From UBA11524 sp965646445 (lineage in GTDB: Bacteria > Bacillota > Clostridia > Christensenellales > Aristaeellaceae): a DNA stretch of 64,000 nt. This document shows positions 47,344 through 55,628 of the stretch, piece by piece (position 1 is the stretch's first letter; every line of letters starts with the position of its first letter). The DNA lies in NCBI GenBank assembly GCA_965646445.1, contig CBFFZW010000005.1, positions 1 through 64,000 of the forward strand, in the 5' to 3' direction. A program made the translations under genes and the position numbers. The notes beneath the pieces were generated by a model that saw nothing but the letters and a program-made list of their open reading frames with translations, made no database searches and was not told the DNA's origin.

Positions 47344-48018
47344 TTGGAAGCGGAGAAGCAGCTCCCGCGGATGCCCCGCGGAAAAGTGAAAGCGGCTTTC
47401 CTCCGACTGCGATAGGGTGTCGCAGAGCAGCGCCACATCGGCTATGCCAAAGGACTGCTCCAGCATCAGCTGATACAGCTTGTCGGCGGTGGGGGCCGCT
47501 GACTGCATAAGCGACAGGGCGGCGGATGCTTTGGCGGGGTCTGGAAGCATATTGAAATAGGTGGTGTGGCGCATGAAAATAAAGGCACCGCACGCGGCTA
47601 ACTCAGCCTGCTGAAGGAGTGTTTCGGCAGGGGTTCGCGCCGTCCCGGCGGCGCTCAGGCCCACGGTGAAGCCGGACTGCTCAGCCTGCTGAATCAGCGT
47701 GTATTCCAGCTCAGGCGTATCGTCCAGCAGATAGTAGTCCATGCGACCATCCGACGTGATGAAGCGGCTGCGCGCCAGCAGACTGCCCTGCCGCCGCTGG
47801 GCTTCGCCCGTGGGCGCGGCCGCCACGCGCACAAGGTTTTTGATGGCGTCATGGGGAAGGTACTGCGCAATCGCGCGCCGGTTTCTCGGGCTTTGCGCGG
47901 CCAGATGCGCGCGCAGCCGCGAAACAAGCAAAGCGGCTTCATCAATGTCGATGGGCTTGAGCAGAAAATCAAATATCTTGAGCTTGATGGATTCCTTGGC
48001 CACGGAAAAGTCAGGATA
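47344..48018 (-). pseudogene. Internal fragment of a YesN-like response regulator
   Basis: About 225 residues in the minus frame. The highest-coordinate part is the last third of a receiver domain (YPDFSVAKESIKLKIFDF followed by LLKPIDIDEAALLV, with the conserved Lys-Pro), then a linker (IAQYLPHDAIKNLVRV) and a middle region ending HPRELLLRFQ. The phosphoacceptor half of the receiver and the C-terminal AraC helix-turn-helix are both missing. The fragment lies inverted inside a plus-strand gene. A YesM-type kinase lacking its regulator is encoded on the same strand 2.6 kb away (50657-52420). Either a genomic rearrangement or an assembly chimera. Confidence 0.8.
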
Positions 48019-49344
48019 TGGCAGGAGTTCGACTTGGCGGGCCGGCGTGTGGGCGCGCCCGCGTTCATCGTCAATTACACGCAGAGCCCCAACGCGAACG
48101 TCAAAAGCACCTGGCGGGAGTGCCTGTCCGTGTGGAATCAGGCGTGGTTCCAATCCCTGCGCAGCGCGGCGGGGCTGTACCGCTGCGCGCGGCGCACGGG
48201 GGATCAGCGGCTGAGGGCCAAGGCGCTGATGACGAAGGAGCTGGCCCTGGCCATGCCCCATACCCGGCATATCGCCCGCGCGCCGGGGCTGTTTTACGGC
48301 ATTGTCGCCACGCCCATGAAGGAAACCGACGGACGCTCCGTTTCCCTGGGCTGGGAAAAGGCGTATTTCGGCAATTCCAACCGCAATCCTGTCACGGATC
48401 AGATCAGCGCCTCGCTCTTCCACCTAACCGACATGAGCCTGACCTGCCTGCAGATGCTGTCATGGTATGAGGAGCTGGAGCGGGACGAACGTTTGCTCCG
48501 GTACTGCGAGGCGTATGCCGGATCGCTGCTGTCCTATCAGGATGAGCGGGGCTTTTTCCCGGCCTGGGTGGACGCTGCGGGCGAGCCGCTGGAGCAGCTG
48601 GCCCATTCGCCGGAGAGCAGCGCCTCGGCGTGGTTCCTGTTCCGGCTCTGCCAGACGACCGGGGAGCGGCGGTTTTTCCGGGCGGCGAAGCGGGCGCTGG
48701 ACAGCGTGCTTGACGAGATTGTGCCGACAGGCCGCTGGGAGGACTTCGAGACGTACTATTCCTGTTGCCGCTATGGCTTGGAGCATCTGGGCAGGCGGTT
48801 TGAGCGCAACGGAATGTACAAGCAGTGCAACCTGTCCATGTACTGGACGGCCCAGGCATGCCTGGCGGCTTATGAGCTGACGGGCGAGGATGTCTGGCTG
48901 ACGCAGGGGCAGCGGGTGCTGGATGAAATGCTGATGACCCAGGCGGTCTGGAATCCGCCCTATATGCCGGCGGAGGTTTTCGGCGGCTTCGGGGTCATGA
49001 ACTGCGACGGGGAATGGCTGGACGCCCGGCAAAGCCTGTTCGCGGAGGTCATTGTGCAATACGGCGTCCTGCTTGGGCAGCCGGAGTACATCCAGCGGGG
49101 CATGGCGGCGCTGAAGGCGTCGTTCGCGATGATGTACTGCCCGGAGAACCCCGACATCAGCCGTGTGTGGGAGGAAAAATTCCCCTTCTTTGGCCCGGAG
49201 GATCATGGCTTCATGATGGAAAACCTGATGCACGACGGCTATCCGCGGCAGGCCATGGGCGAGTTCGCCATCTATGACTGGGGCGCCGGCGCGGCCAGCG
49301 AGGCGTATCAGCGCATGCTGGATCATTTTCCTGAGCTTTTCTGA
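48019..49344 (+). CDS. (alpha/alpha)6-barrel glycosidase-like protein, 5' end lost
   Basis: About 442 codons, starting in mid-domain after the inverted fragment (KVRIWQEFDLAGRRVGAP). The rest is a helical toroid of paired helices with aromatic clusters (SVWNQAWFQSLRSAAGLYRC, YYSCCRYGLEHLGRR, EEKFPFFGPEDHGF), like six-hairpin glycosidases. I cannot name the GH family. The upstream frame reads on through the fragment to 47851, but that part is the shadow of the regulator gene. Ends before a bidirectional terminator, so it closes the LplB/LplC operon. Confidence 0.65.
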   Translation, partial: WQEFDLAGRRVGAPAFIVNYTQSPNANVKSTWRECLSVWNQAWFQSLRSAAGLYRCARRTGDQRLRAKALMTKELALAMPHTRHIARAPGLFYGIVATPMKETDGRSVSLGWEKAYFGNSNRNPVTDQISASLFHLTDMSLTCLQMLSWYEELERDERLLRYCEAYAGSLLSYQDERGFFPAWVDAAGEPLEQLAHSPESSASAWFLFRLCQTTGERRFFRAAKRALDSVLDEIVPTGRWEDFETYYSCCRYGLEHLGRRFERNGMYKQCNLSMYWTAQACLAAYELTGEDVWLTQGQRVLDEMLMTQAVWNPPYMPAEVFGGFGVMNCDGEWLDARQSLFAEVIVQYGVLLGQPEYIQRGMAALKASFAMMYCPENPDISRVWEEKFPFFGPEDHGFMMENLMHDGYPRQAMGEFAIYDWGAGAASEAYQRMLDHFPELF

Positions 49345-49362
49345 TAACCATCCGCGCGAGAG

Positions 49363-49391
49363 GCGGGCAGTCCTGTGCAGGGATTGCCCGC
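49363..49391. terminator. Terminator between the glycosidase and GH172 genes
   Basis: GCGGGCAGTCC (49363-49373) pairs with GGATTGCCCGC (49381-49391) with one G-T pair; TTTC follows. Confidence 0.8.
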
Positions 49392-49412
49392 TTTCGTGTC
49401 CGGGCGGCGGTA

Positions 49413-50519
49413 TCAGACGATTTCCATATCCTGCGGGGAGGGCAGGGGCGGGAAATCGGGGACGGGCAGCGTCTGATACCAGAACGCGGTGGTGGCAATG
49501 TCGTCCCGCAGGGGCTTGAAGCAGCCGTCGCCGCCCCAGCCCAGGGCCTGGACATCCACCTTGAGGCTGGAGCGGAAGTGGATGGGATCGACGATGTGCC
49601 AGCGGTACATGCCGAAGCGGGTCTGGGACTGATACAGCCCGTCGGGCCAGATGACCTGCGCCAGGCCCGCGTAGGGGGTGACGTAGGTTTCGTACTGATG
49701 CTCCTGCTCGTTCTCGAAATTGTAAGCGCCGCAGAAGTAGTCCTCCGTGCCCGTGCCGCAGATGGTCGGGTACTGATCGTCCTCATCAATGTAGAACTTG
49801 ACCTCGCCTTCGCCCCACCAGCCCACGTTGTTGGAGCCCCAGCACATGTAGGTGCCGACGTACTGGCCCCGTCCCTTTGTGGTCAGCAGCAGATGGGGCT
49901 GCATGAATTCGGTGGGGTTGCTGCGGCGGAACTGGGCGTGGAAGTACAGGATGTCCTGGGGAAGGGCGGTCAGCTCGTAATCGAACTGATAGAACAGGAC
50001 GGCGGGCATTTTCCAGCGATTTTCCACCGTCACCCGGCAATGCTTTAGGAAAGGCATCCGCCAGTAGCAGTTGAAGGCCTTGCCGGGATTGACGCACACG
50101 GCCTGGGATACCACCGGCGCGTAGCGGCCCCAGCCGCAGGCGAAGAAGTCCCCGGCGGGGCACTCGACGGAGGGCTTGTCGCTGCCGTCCCAGTAAAAAC
50201 GCAGGATCAGATCCCGCCAGCGGTTGACGCCGCGCAGCCAGGGGAGGACGTTGGGGGCGTCCGGCTGCGCGAAAGTCATCCAGATGTGGGTCAGAAAGCC
50301 CATGCCGTCGATGTCGCACAGGGTAGCGGTCGTTCCCGGCTCGATGGTGATGCAGGGCTGGGCCTTCCAGCCTACGCTTAACTTGCCGGCGCAGCCGTTG
50401 GGGTCGGGGACAGCACGTCCGCCGCCGCCCGGCTCGCCTGTGGGGTTTTCGGGGGTGATGGCGCGGGTGACGCTGTCGGTTGGCAGAAACAAGGCGTTGA
50501 GCTGGCTGCTTGCGTTCAT
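49413..50519 (-). CDS. GH172 (DUF2961) family enzyme
   Basis: 368 residues without signal peptide. The family's double jelly-roll signatures are visible: WMTFAQPDAPN, LRFYWDGSDKPSVECPAGDF, the GTGTEDYFCGAY motif with conserved Glu, and RWHIVDPIHF near the end. GH172 enzymes act on alpha-D-fructofuranosides or D-arabinofuranosides, some as inulobiose-forming transglycosylases; the exact substrate is not fixed. Cytosolic location suggests it cleaves an imported disaccharide. It has its own promoter and is followed by a terminator. Confidence 0.9.
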   Translation of the reverse strand: MNASSQLNALFLPTDSVTRAITPENPTGEPGGGGRAVPDPNGCAGKLSVGWKAQPCITIEPGTTATLCDIDGMGFLTHIWMTFAQPDAPNVLPWLRGVNRWRDLILRFYWDGSDKPSVECPAGDFFACGWGRYAPVVSQAVCVNPGKAFNCYWRMPFLKHCRVTVENRWKMPAVLFYQFDYELTALPQDILYFHAQFRRSNPTEFMQPHLLLTTKGRGQYVGTYMCWGSNNVGWWGEGEVKFYIDEDDQYPTICGTGTEDYFCGAYNFENEQEHQYETYVTPYAGLAQVIWPDGLYQSQTRFGMYRWHIVDPIHFRSSLKVDVQALGWGGDGCFKPLRDDIATTAFWYQTLPVPDFPPLPSPQDMEIV

Positions 50520-50602
50520 CGTGGTTCCTCCTTCAGTGATCGCATGGATGGTCTGTCGCAGGGCCTGAATGGACGCTCTGCGGACATTTTTTCCATTATA
50601 GC

Positions 50603-50631
50603 ATCATAAACGCCTGCCACCAATGGGTCAA
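50603..50631 (-). promoter_or_regulatory. GH172 promoter
   Basis: Minus strand TTGACC (50626-50631), 17 bases, TATGAT (50603-50608). It lies 25 bases past the kinase stop at 50657, so GH172 may be transcribed separately. Confidence 0.65.
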
Positions 50632-50656
50632 TTTCATAATCATTGTGTTTCCTTCG

Positions 50657-52420
50657 TCAGCCGATGCGCACCGTGACCCGGACGACGCCCTGCCTGGGAA
50701 CGGACAGCACGATGCCGTTGGCTTTTTTGTACATCAAATACAGGCGGCGGCTGATATTGGCCAGCGCGAGACCGTTGTTGATGCGCGTTTCGGCGTAGGC
50801 CGCGGCGGATTCATTGAGCTGCCGGTTGATGTCCTCCGCCTGCTCGGGCGTCAGCTGGCTGCCGCTGTTCTCAAGGGACAGTACCAGGGCTTCGCCGTCA
50901 AGCGCCGCGCGCAGGGCCAGAAAGCCCTTGCCGCTGTCCATTTCCAGGCCATGACCATAGGCGTTTTCCACCAGGGGCTGCAGGATCATCCGGGGCATTA
51001 GGATGCCCTTGACCTCCTCAGGAATGTCCATGGTCAGCGCTGTGAGGCGGCCGAAGCGGGTATGCATGATGGTCAGGTAGTGCTGTACGCACTCCAACTC
51101 CCGCTGCAGGGGCACCATGGAATCCTTGGCGCAGGCATAGCGGTAGATGTGCGCCATGGCGGCGGTGATGCGCATGATTTCCCGGGGCCGTCCGTCCAAG
51201 GCGATCCCCTGGATGCATTCCAGGGTATTGTAGAGAAAGTGCGGGTTGATCTGGCTTTGCAGCATGAGCAGCTGGCTTTGCTGCTCGCTGAATTTGAGGG
51301 CGTAGAGATCGTTCTGGGTCTGAAGCTGCAGGGAGGTCAGGTGATTGATCTCGGACAGCATGCTGTTGATGTCATGGGCCAGCAGACCGATCTCGTTGTG
51401 GCTGACGGCCTGCACGCGCTGGGAGAAATCGCCCGAACGGATACGCAGCATATCCCGGGATATGCGGTGAATGGGGTACAGGAGATTCAGCAGTATCAGG
51501 CCGGAGAGCAGAATGGTCAGCAGAACGCAGGTGAAGGTGATGGCGGAGGAAAGCGCGACGATGGACGCGCCATTGCGGAACAGATCGCCCGCGGGCAGCA
51601 TGATGGTCAGCTGCCAGGCCGGCAGGCCGACGCGGATGGTGATGGCATAATAATCTTCTCCGCCGATGGAAAGCTGTTGCAGATCGTCGCTGGTCTGGTC
51701 AAGCTGATGCTGAATGGCGGCGGGGTCGTCCATATGGTTGGGGTTATAAAACCGGCTTTGATCGGCGTCTGTCACAATCAGGGCCGTATTGGGGAACAGC
51801 GGATCCATCATGCTGGTGTTCAGCACCTTGGACAGCTCCATCACCACCGCGATGGCGCCAAGACGCTCGTGGAAATTCGAGGCCTTGGTGGAATAGATGG
51901 GCTGAAGATAGGCGCAGTACATATTCCGCTGACCATAGTCCTCAAAAAAGGGTGTGTGATAGGCGGCGGTCAATGCATCCATATTCTTTATAAAGTCTGT
52001 CTGCATTAGGGTGAAGGCGGCCATGGCGTCCGTTGTGCTGGACAGGGTGAAATTGCCGGAGTATACTTTGACCGCCACAACGGCGGGGCTGATCTGGCTG
52101 ATATTTTGCAGGTTTTCCGTGTAGGCCCTGTGCAGGGTGTCGTCATATTCCCCCATCAGGTAGTCCTGCAGATCACTGTTGCTGACAAAACGCTCTACCG
52201 CACCCAGCATGTTGCCATAGGATGTGTGGATGCTCTGCTCCAGCTGCTTGCATATGCCGGAAAAGTGAATTTGTGCCTGATTGCGCAGTTCCAGCATGGA
52301 AAAATGCCGCAGCAGAAGATTGATGCCGATCATGGCAACCAGAATGCAGGTCATCAGGGTAAGCATCAGCGTCTTGATTTTGATGTTGGCGCATCGCCGC
52401 AAGAGGTCCTTGATGTTCAT
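50657..52420 (-). CDS. YesM-type sensor histidine kinase
   Basis: 587 residues. Two membrane segments (about 18-38 and 285-307) bracket an extracytoplasmic sensor of about 240 residues; a HAMP domain follows (YPIHRISRDMLRIRSGDF), then the internal His-kinase motif QSQINPHFLYNTLECIQ with the phosphoacceptor His, and an ATPase domain (MILQPLVENAYGHGL, NGLALANISRRL). The classic partner is a YesN response regulator; here only an AraC gene without a receiver precedes it. AAGGAGGCAG supports ATG 52420; an ATG at 52444 with AGGAG is also possible. Confidence 0.93.
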   Translation of the reverse strand: MNIKDLLRRCANIKIKTLMLTLMTCILVAMIGINLLLRHFSMLELRNQAQIHFSGICKQLEQSIHTSYGNMLGAVERFVSNSDLQDYLMGEYDDTLHRAYTENLQNISQISPAVVAVKVYSGNFTLSSTTDAMAAFTLMQTDFIKNMDALTAAYHTPFFEDYGQRNMYCAYLQPIYSTKASNFHERLGAIAVVMELSKVLNTSMMDPLFPNTALIVTDADQSRFYNPNHMDDPAAIQHQLDQTSDDLQQLSIGGEDYYAITIRVGLPAWQLTIMLPAGDLFRNGASIVALSSAITFTCVLLTILLSGLILLNLLYPIHRISRDMLRIRSGDFSQRVQAVSHNEIGLLAHDINSMLSEINHLTSLQLQTQNDLYALKFSEQQSQLLMLQSQINPHFLYNTLECIQGIALDGRPREIMRITAAMAHIYRYACAKDSMVPLQRELECVQHYLTIMHTRFGRLTALTMDIPEEVKGILMPRMILQPLVENAYGHGLEMDSGKGFLALRAALDGEALVLSLENSGSQLTPEQAEDINRQLNESAAAYAETRINNGLALANISRRLYLMYKKANGIVLSVPRQGVVRVTVRIG

Positions 52421-52459
52421 GACTGCCTCCTTCTTTCGGTTCATGGCGTTGTTCTCCTG

Positions 52460-53338
52460 TCATGTCCGCGCACGGAATTGGGCGCGGTATTCTGAGGGCG
52501 TCATGCCGAAAAACTGCCGAAAGCATTTGTTGTAATAGGAGAAGTTGCGGAAGCCTACCTGAAGGGCGATGTCGGACACCTTCATTCGTGTTTCCTGGAG
52601 CAGCAGGGCGCTGTGCTGGACGCGGTACTGCACCAGATAGGTGATGGGCGGCTGAGCCATCATGCGGCGGAACAGGCGGCCGAACTGACCGGGACTCATG
52701 TGAACATGGGCGGCCAGCTCCTCCAGGGAGATGTCCTGCTGGAAGTGCGCCTGAATGTATTGGAGGCTCTTTTTGACGGGGTTCAGGGCGGAGGCGGCGC
52801 CGGTTACGCCCGTCTTGCCGCCAGGCGTGGTGAGGAAGGCGTAGAGCAATTCCATCAGGTAAGCCTTGATGAGCAGCTCGCCGCCGGGCTTGGGTTCGGC
52901 CAGGGCCTCGCTGACGGCGCGGAACAGCCTGGCCACATGGTGCTGGCCGGGAAAATCAGCCGGCAGGTACAGCGCCGACGGATGCTCCGGGGAAAGCAGC
53001 GGCGCTAGGTACCGGGTGTTGATGGCGTCCTCCTCCCGGCGGCCCAGCAGAAAATCGGGATGGCACAGTAGGGCGATGGTATCGCAGGGCAGGGGCTTCG
53101 TCCGCTTGGCAAAGTGCAGGGCGGAGGAGAGAATCAGCAGGGAATCGCCGCCGCCAAGGGCAAAGGGCGTGCCGTTGACGTAGACATCCGCCTCGCCGGA
53201 GGCAAGGTAGAAAAACTCGAATTCATCGTGCAGGTGGCTATGATACAAAAACGGCTGATCGTTGAGATAACAGCGGCAGTAGCTGTCCACCGGAAAGGCC
53301 GGCGTACCGTGGGCCCGCTCCCGAATGCGTATCTCCAT
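52460..53338 (-). CDS. AraC-family regulator with cupin sensor
   Basis: 292 residues. A cupin-like N-terminal domain (about 20-115; YHSHLHDEFEFFYLASGEADVYVNG, with the two-His pattern) probably binds a sugar; the C-terminal double helix-turn-helix (about 185-285; LEELAAHVHMSPGQFGRLFRRMM, ...DIALQVGFRNFSYYNKCFRQFFG) is typical of AraC activators. It ends 40 bases before the kinase gene and is divergent from the binding-protein gene at 53510, whose -35 box is weak, as for an activator-dependent promoter. GGAGGAAGGAAGC precedes the ATG. Confidence 0.93.
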   Translation of the reverse strand: MEIRIRERAHGTPAFPVDSYCRCYLNDQPFLYHSHLHDEFEFFYLASGEADVYVNGTPFALGGGDSLLILSSALHFAKRTKPLPCDTIALLCHPDFLLGRREEDAINTRYLAPLLSPEHPSALYLPADFPGQHHVARLFRAVSEALAEPKPGGELLIKAYLMELLYAFLTTPGGKTGVTGAASALNPVKKSLQYIQAHFQQDISLEELAAHVHMSPGQFGRLFRRMMAQPPITYLVQYRVQHSALLLQETRMKVSDIALQVGFRNFSYYNKCFRQFFGMTPSEYRAQFRART

Positions 53339-53509
53339 GCTTCCTTCCTCCTGCCGAAATAATGTTAATAACGCGCTGGAATACTGCTATCACGGGGGGA
53401 ATATGTCGTATATAATACTAATATATCAAAACGGCGCGGATGTCAAGCGCTTGGATAAAGCCTTGGAAAGTGAATGACGGATGTTGCCGGTGAAAGGCGG
53501 GGATGCAGC
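53339..53509. promoter_or_regulatory. Divergent regulatory region of the AraC gene and binding-protein operon
   Basis: TATAAT at 53411-53416 is a good plus-strand -10 box, but nothing resembling TTGACA lies 16-18 bases upstream (53388-53393 reads TATCAC-like). Sequence 53360-53375 is A/T-rich with AATGTTAATAACG. The layout suggests activation by the adjacent AraC protein; no clear repeats were found by eye. Confidence 0.45.
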
Positions 53510-54841
53510 GTGAAAAAGGCTTGGCTATGGATGATGTGCGTGCTTGTGCTGGTAGGGGGAATGACATCCGCCCTGGGGGAGGAAAAGACCTTCGACCTGG
53601 GCGGGGCGACCATCACCCTGGGCTCCTACCGGGATCTGACGCCCTCGGAAAGCTCGCCGACCTATCCTGACCAGATGGCACTGGTGGAGGAGATTGAACG
53701 GAAATACAACTGCAGGCTGGCGTTCACCACCACGGGCGACTGGCATTCCTGGGACGCGACCATCAAGATCATGGCGATGTCCGGGGAGAAGGTGGCCGAC
53801 GCCTTCTGCCACACCATTGACTACGTCATTCGCAGCTGGACGTACGTCAACCTGCTGGCGCCTCTGGACGATTACCTTGACCTCAGCGACCCCATGTGGA
53901 ACCAGGAGGCCATGGCGCCCTGGAAGTACCAGGGGAAGAACTACACCGTCTCCACGGCCCGCAACGGCCTGGGAACGTGTATACTGTTCAACAAGCGGAT
54001 CTGCGCGGAAAACGGCATCACCGATGAGATGCTCTACGAATGGCAGGAGAACCGCGAGTGGACGTGGGACAAGCTGCTGGAGGTGGCCCAGCAGTGTACC
54101 AAGGATACCGACGGCGACGGGGAAATGGACGTGTGGGGCTTCGGCGCTTACGGCTGCGCGCCGGTGATCTCCGAATCCTTCATTTACGCCAACGGCTCCA
54201 GCTGCGTCACCATGGATGACAACCTGACCTACCACTACAACCTGGACGATCCCGCGGCGGTGGAGGCCATCGAGTGGTGCCGTATGCTGGCCAACGACAG
54301 CGGGGTGTGCTATCGCGGCCCCTTCGACTGGGGCACCTGGGAAAAGCTGTGGAACCGGGGCAAGATCGCCTTCTACCAGGTGTACAGCTGGGAGGTGACC
54401 AATTACCCCCTCAACCTGCAGGACGATGAGTTCGGGATGCTGATGATCCCCATCGGCCCCAGGGCAGAGGATTACGTCAACGCGCAGAATGTCCATGACG
54501 GCTGGTTCATCCAGGCGTGCGTGGAAAACAAGGAGGCCGTGGCTGCCATCCTCCGGGACTGGCTGTATCCCTACGACTGGAAGGAGATCGGCGATTCTGC
54601 CTCGTCCTTCGAGAACGTGGTGTTTGACGACGAGTCCCTGGACACGATCCGTCTGATTGACGGCCGCAGCGTCCTGGCCCTGGGCGAGCCTGCCACCTGG
54701 TTCAGAAACAACATCCTGTGGAACGATTTCGGCGTCAACAGCAACGTTCCGGGCCGCGTGTTCGCGGACACCAACAGGGCGCCCTCCCAGGCGTCCTTCG
54801 ACGAGCTGGTAACCATGTTCGAGGACATGGCGAAGGAATAA
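53510..54841 (+). CDS. Sugar ABC transporter substrate-binding protein
   Basis: 443 residues from a GTG with GGCGGGGA upstream. Signal peptide (KKAWLWMMCVLVLVGGMTSALG) without a lipobox, then FDLGGATITLGSYRDLTPS and the family 1 binding fold, with NGLGTCILFNKRICAENGI and a TDGDGEMDVWGFG loop. Intact frame. There are no permease genes in this operon; the nearest are at 62564 and 63463, so it may share them or use others elsewhere. First gene of an operon with a LamG protein and two glycosidases. Confidence 0.9.
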   Translation: MKKAWLWMMCVLVLVGGMTSALGEEKTFDLGGATITLGSYRDLTPSESSPTYPDQMALVEEIERKYNCRLAFTTTGDWHSWDATIKIMAMSGEKVADAFCHTIDYVIRSWTYVNLLAPLDDYLDLSDPMWNQEAMAPWKYQGKNYTVSTARNGLGTCILFNKRICAENGITDEMLYEWQENREWTWDKLLEVAQQCTKDTDGDGEMDVWGFGAYGCAPVISESFIYANGSSCVTMDDNLTYHYNLDDPAAVEAIEWCRMLANDSGVCYRGPFDWGTWEKLWNRGKIAFYQVYSWEVTNYPLNLQDDEFGMLMIPIGPRAEDYVNAQNVHDGWFIQACVENKEAVAAILRDWLYPYDWKEIGDSASSFENVVFDDESLDTIRLIDGRSVLALGEPATWFRNNILWNDFGVNSNVPGRVFADTNRAPSQASFDELVTMFEDMAKE

Positions 54842-54875
54842 ACCATCTACCCAACTACGAAAAGGAGAGAAGACC

Positions 54876-55628
54876 ATGAAGAAGTTCCTCTGCACCCTGC
54901 TGGCCCTGACCATGCTCCTGTCCCTGTGCTCCGCCGCGCTGGCGGAAGGCTCCCTGGTGGCCCATTACGACTTTGAGGATCCCGACAACCTGGGCAGGGA
55001 CGCCACGGGCAACGGCCACGATCTGATCCCGGTGGGCTCCGGCAAGGTCGCCGCGGCCAAGGAGGCGAAGGTGGGCTCCGGCGCCCTGGCGCTGGACGGC
55101 GAGAGCGGCCTGGCCTTCGGCAAGGAAAACGGCGATGACTTCTCCGACGGCCTGGAGAGCTTCACCGTCAGCTTCTGGGCCAAGCATCAGGGCTTCACGG
55201 GCGAGAACTCCCGTGTGTTCTCCACCGGCTACAACGGCGAGCAGAAGGGCCTGTGCATGCTGGTGGCCGCCTACGCCCACAACGGCGAAAAGCATCTGAT
55301 CTATCAGCCCATCATCGGCGACGGCAAGGGCGATCACTGGGGCCGGCTCAGCGAAAGCTGCAAGCTGACCGAAAACCTGGACGATTACCACTGGTATGTG
55401 TGTGCCTACGATGCCGAAACCATGACCATGACCGCCTGGGTGGACGGCGAGCTGCGCGGCACCGATGAATACGAAGCGCCTGAAATTCCCTGCGTACTGG
55501 GCCTGACCATCGGCGGCAGCTATGTTTTCTGGGACGACCGGGTGATGTACGGCTTCATTGGCGAAATTGACGATGTGCGCGTGTATGACTACGCCGTCAG
55601 CGATGTGGGAGAGATGAACATTGAGTAA
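54876..55628 (+). CDS. Secreted LamG-like carbohydrate-binding protein
   Basis: 250 residues. Signal peptide MKKFLCTLLALTMLLSLCSAALA, then one LamG/concanavalin-like jelly roll: LVAHYDFEDPDNLGRDATGNGHDL, SFTVSFWAKHQG, HWYVCAYDAETMTMTAWVDGEL and GEIDDVRVYDYAVSD, the full set of LamG strands. Such domains bind glycans; with no catalytic domain attached, it is probably a stand-alone surface binding protein. AAAGGAGAG precedes the ATG, 34 bases after the binding-protein gene. Confidence 0.88.
   Translation: MKKFLCTLLALTMLLSLCSAALAEGSLVAHYDFEDPDNLGRDATGNGHDLIPVGSGKVAAAKEAKVGSGALALDGESGLAFGKENGDDFSDGLESFTVSFWAKHQGFTGENSRVFSTGYNGEQKGLCMLVAAYAHNGEKHLIYQPIIGDGKGDHWGRLSESCKLTENLDDYHWYVCAYDAETMTMTAWVDGELRGTDEYEAPEIPCVLGLTIGGSYVFWDDRVMYGFIGEIDDVRVYDYAVSDVGEMNIE

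Noticed and set aside
47203..48423. 406-residue open frame on the minus strand read as one gene
   Set aside because: Only about residues 136-360 look like a response regulator; both ends are shadows of plus-strand genes, so I list the fragment alone.
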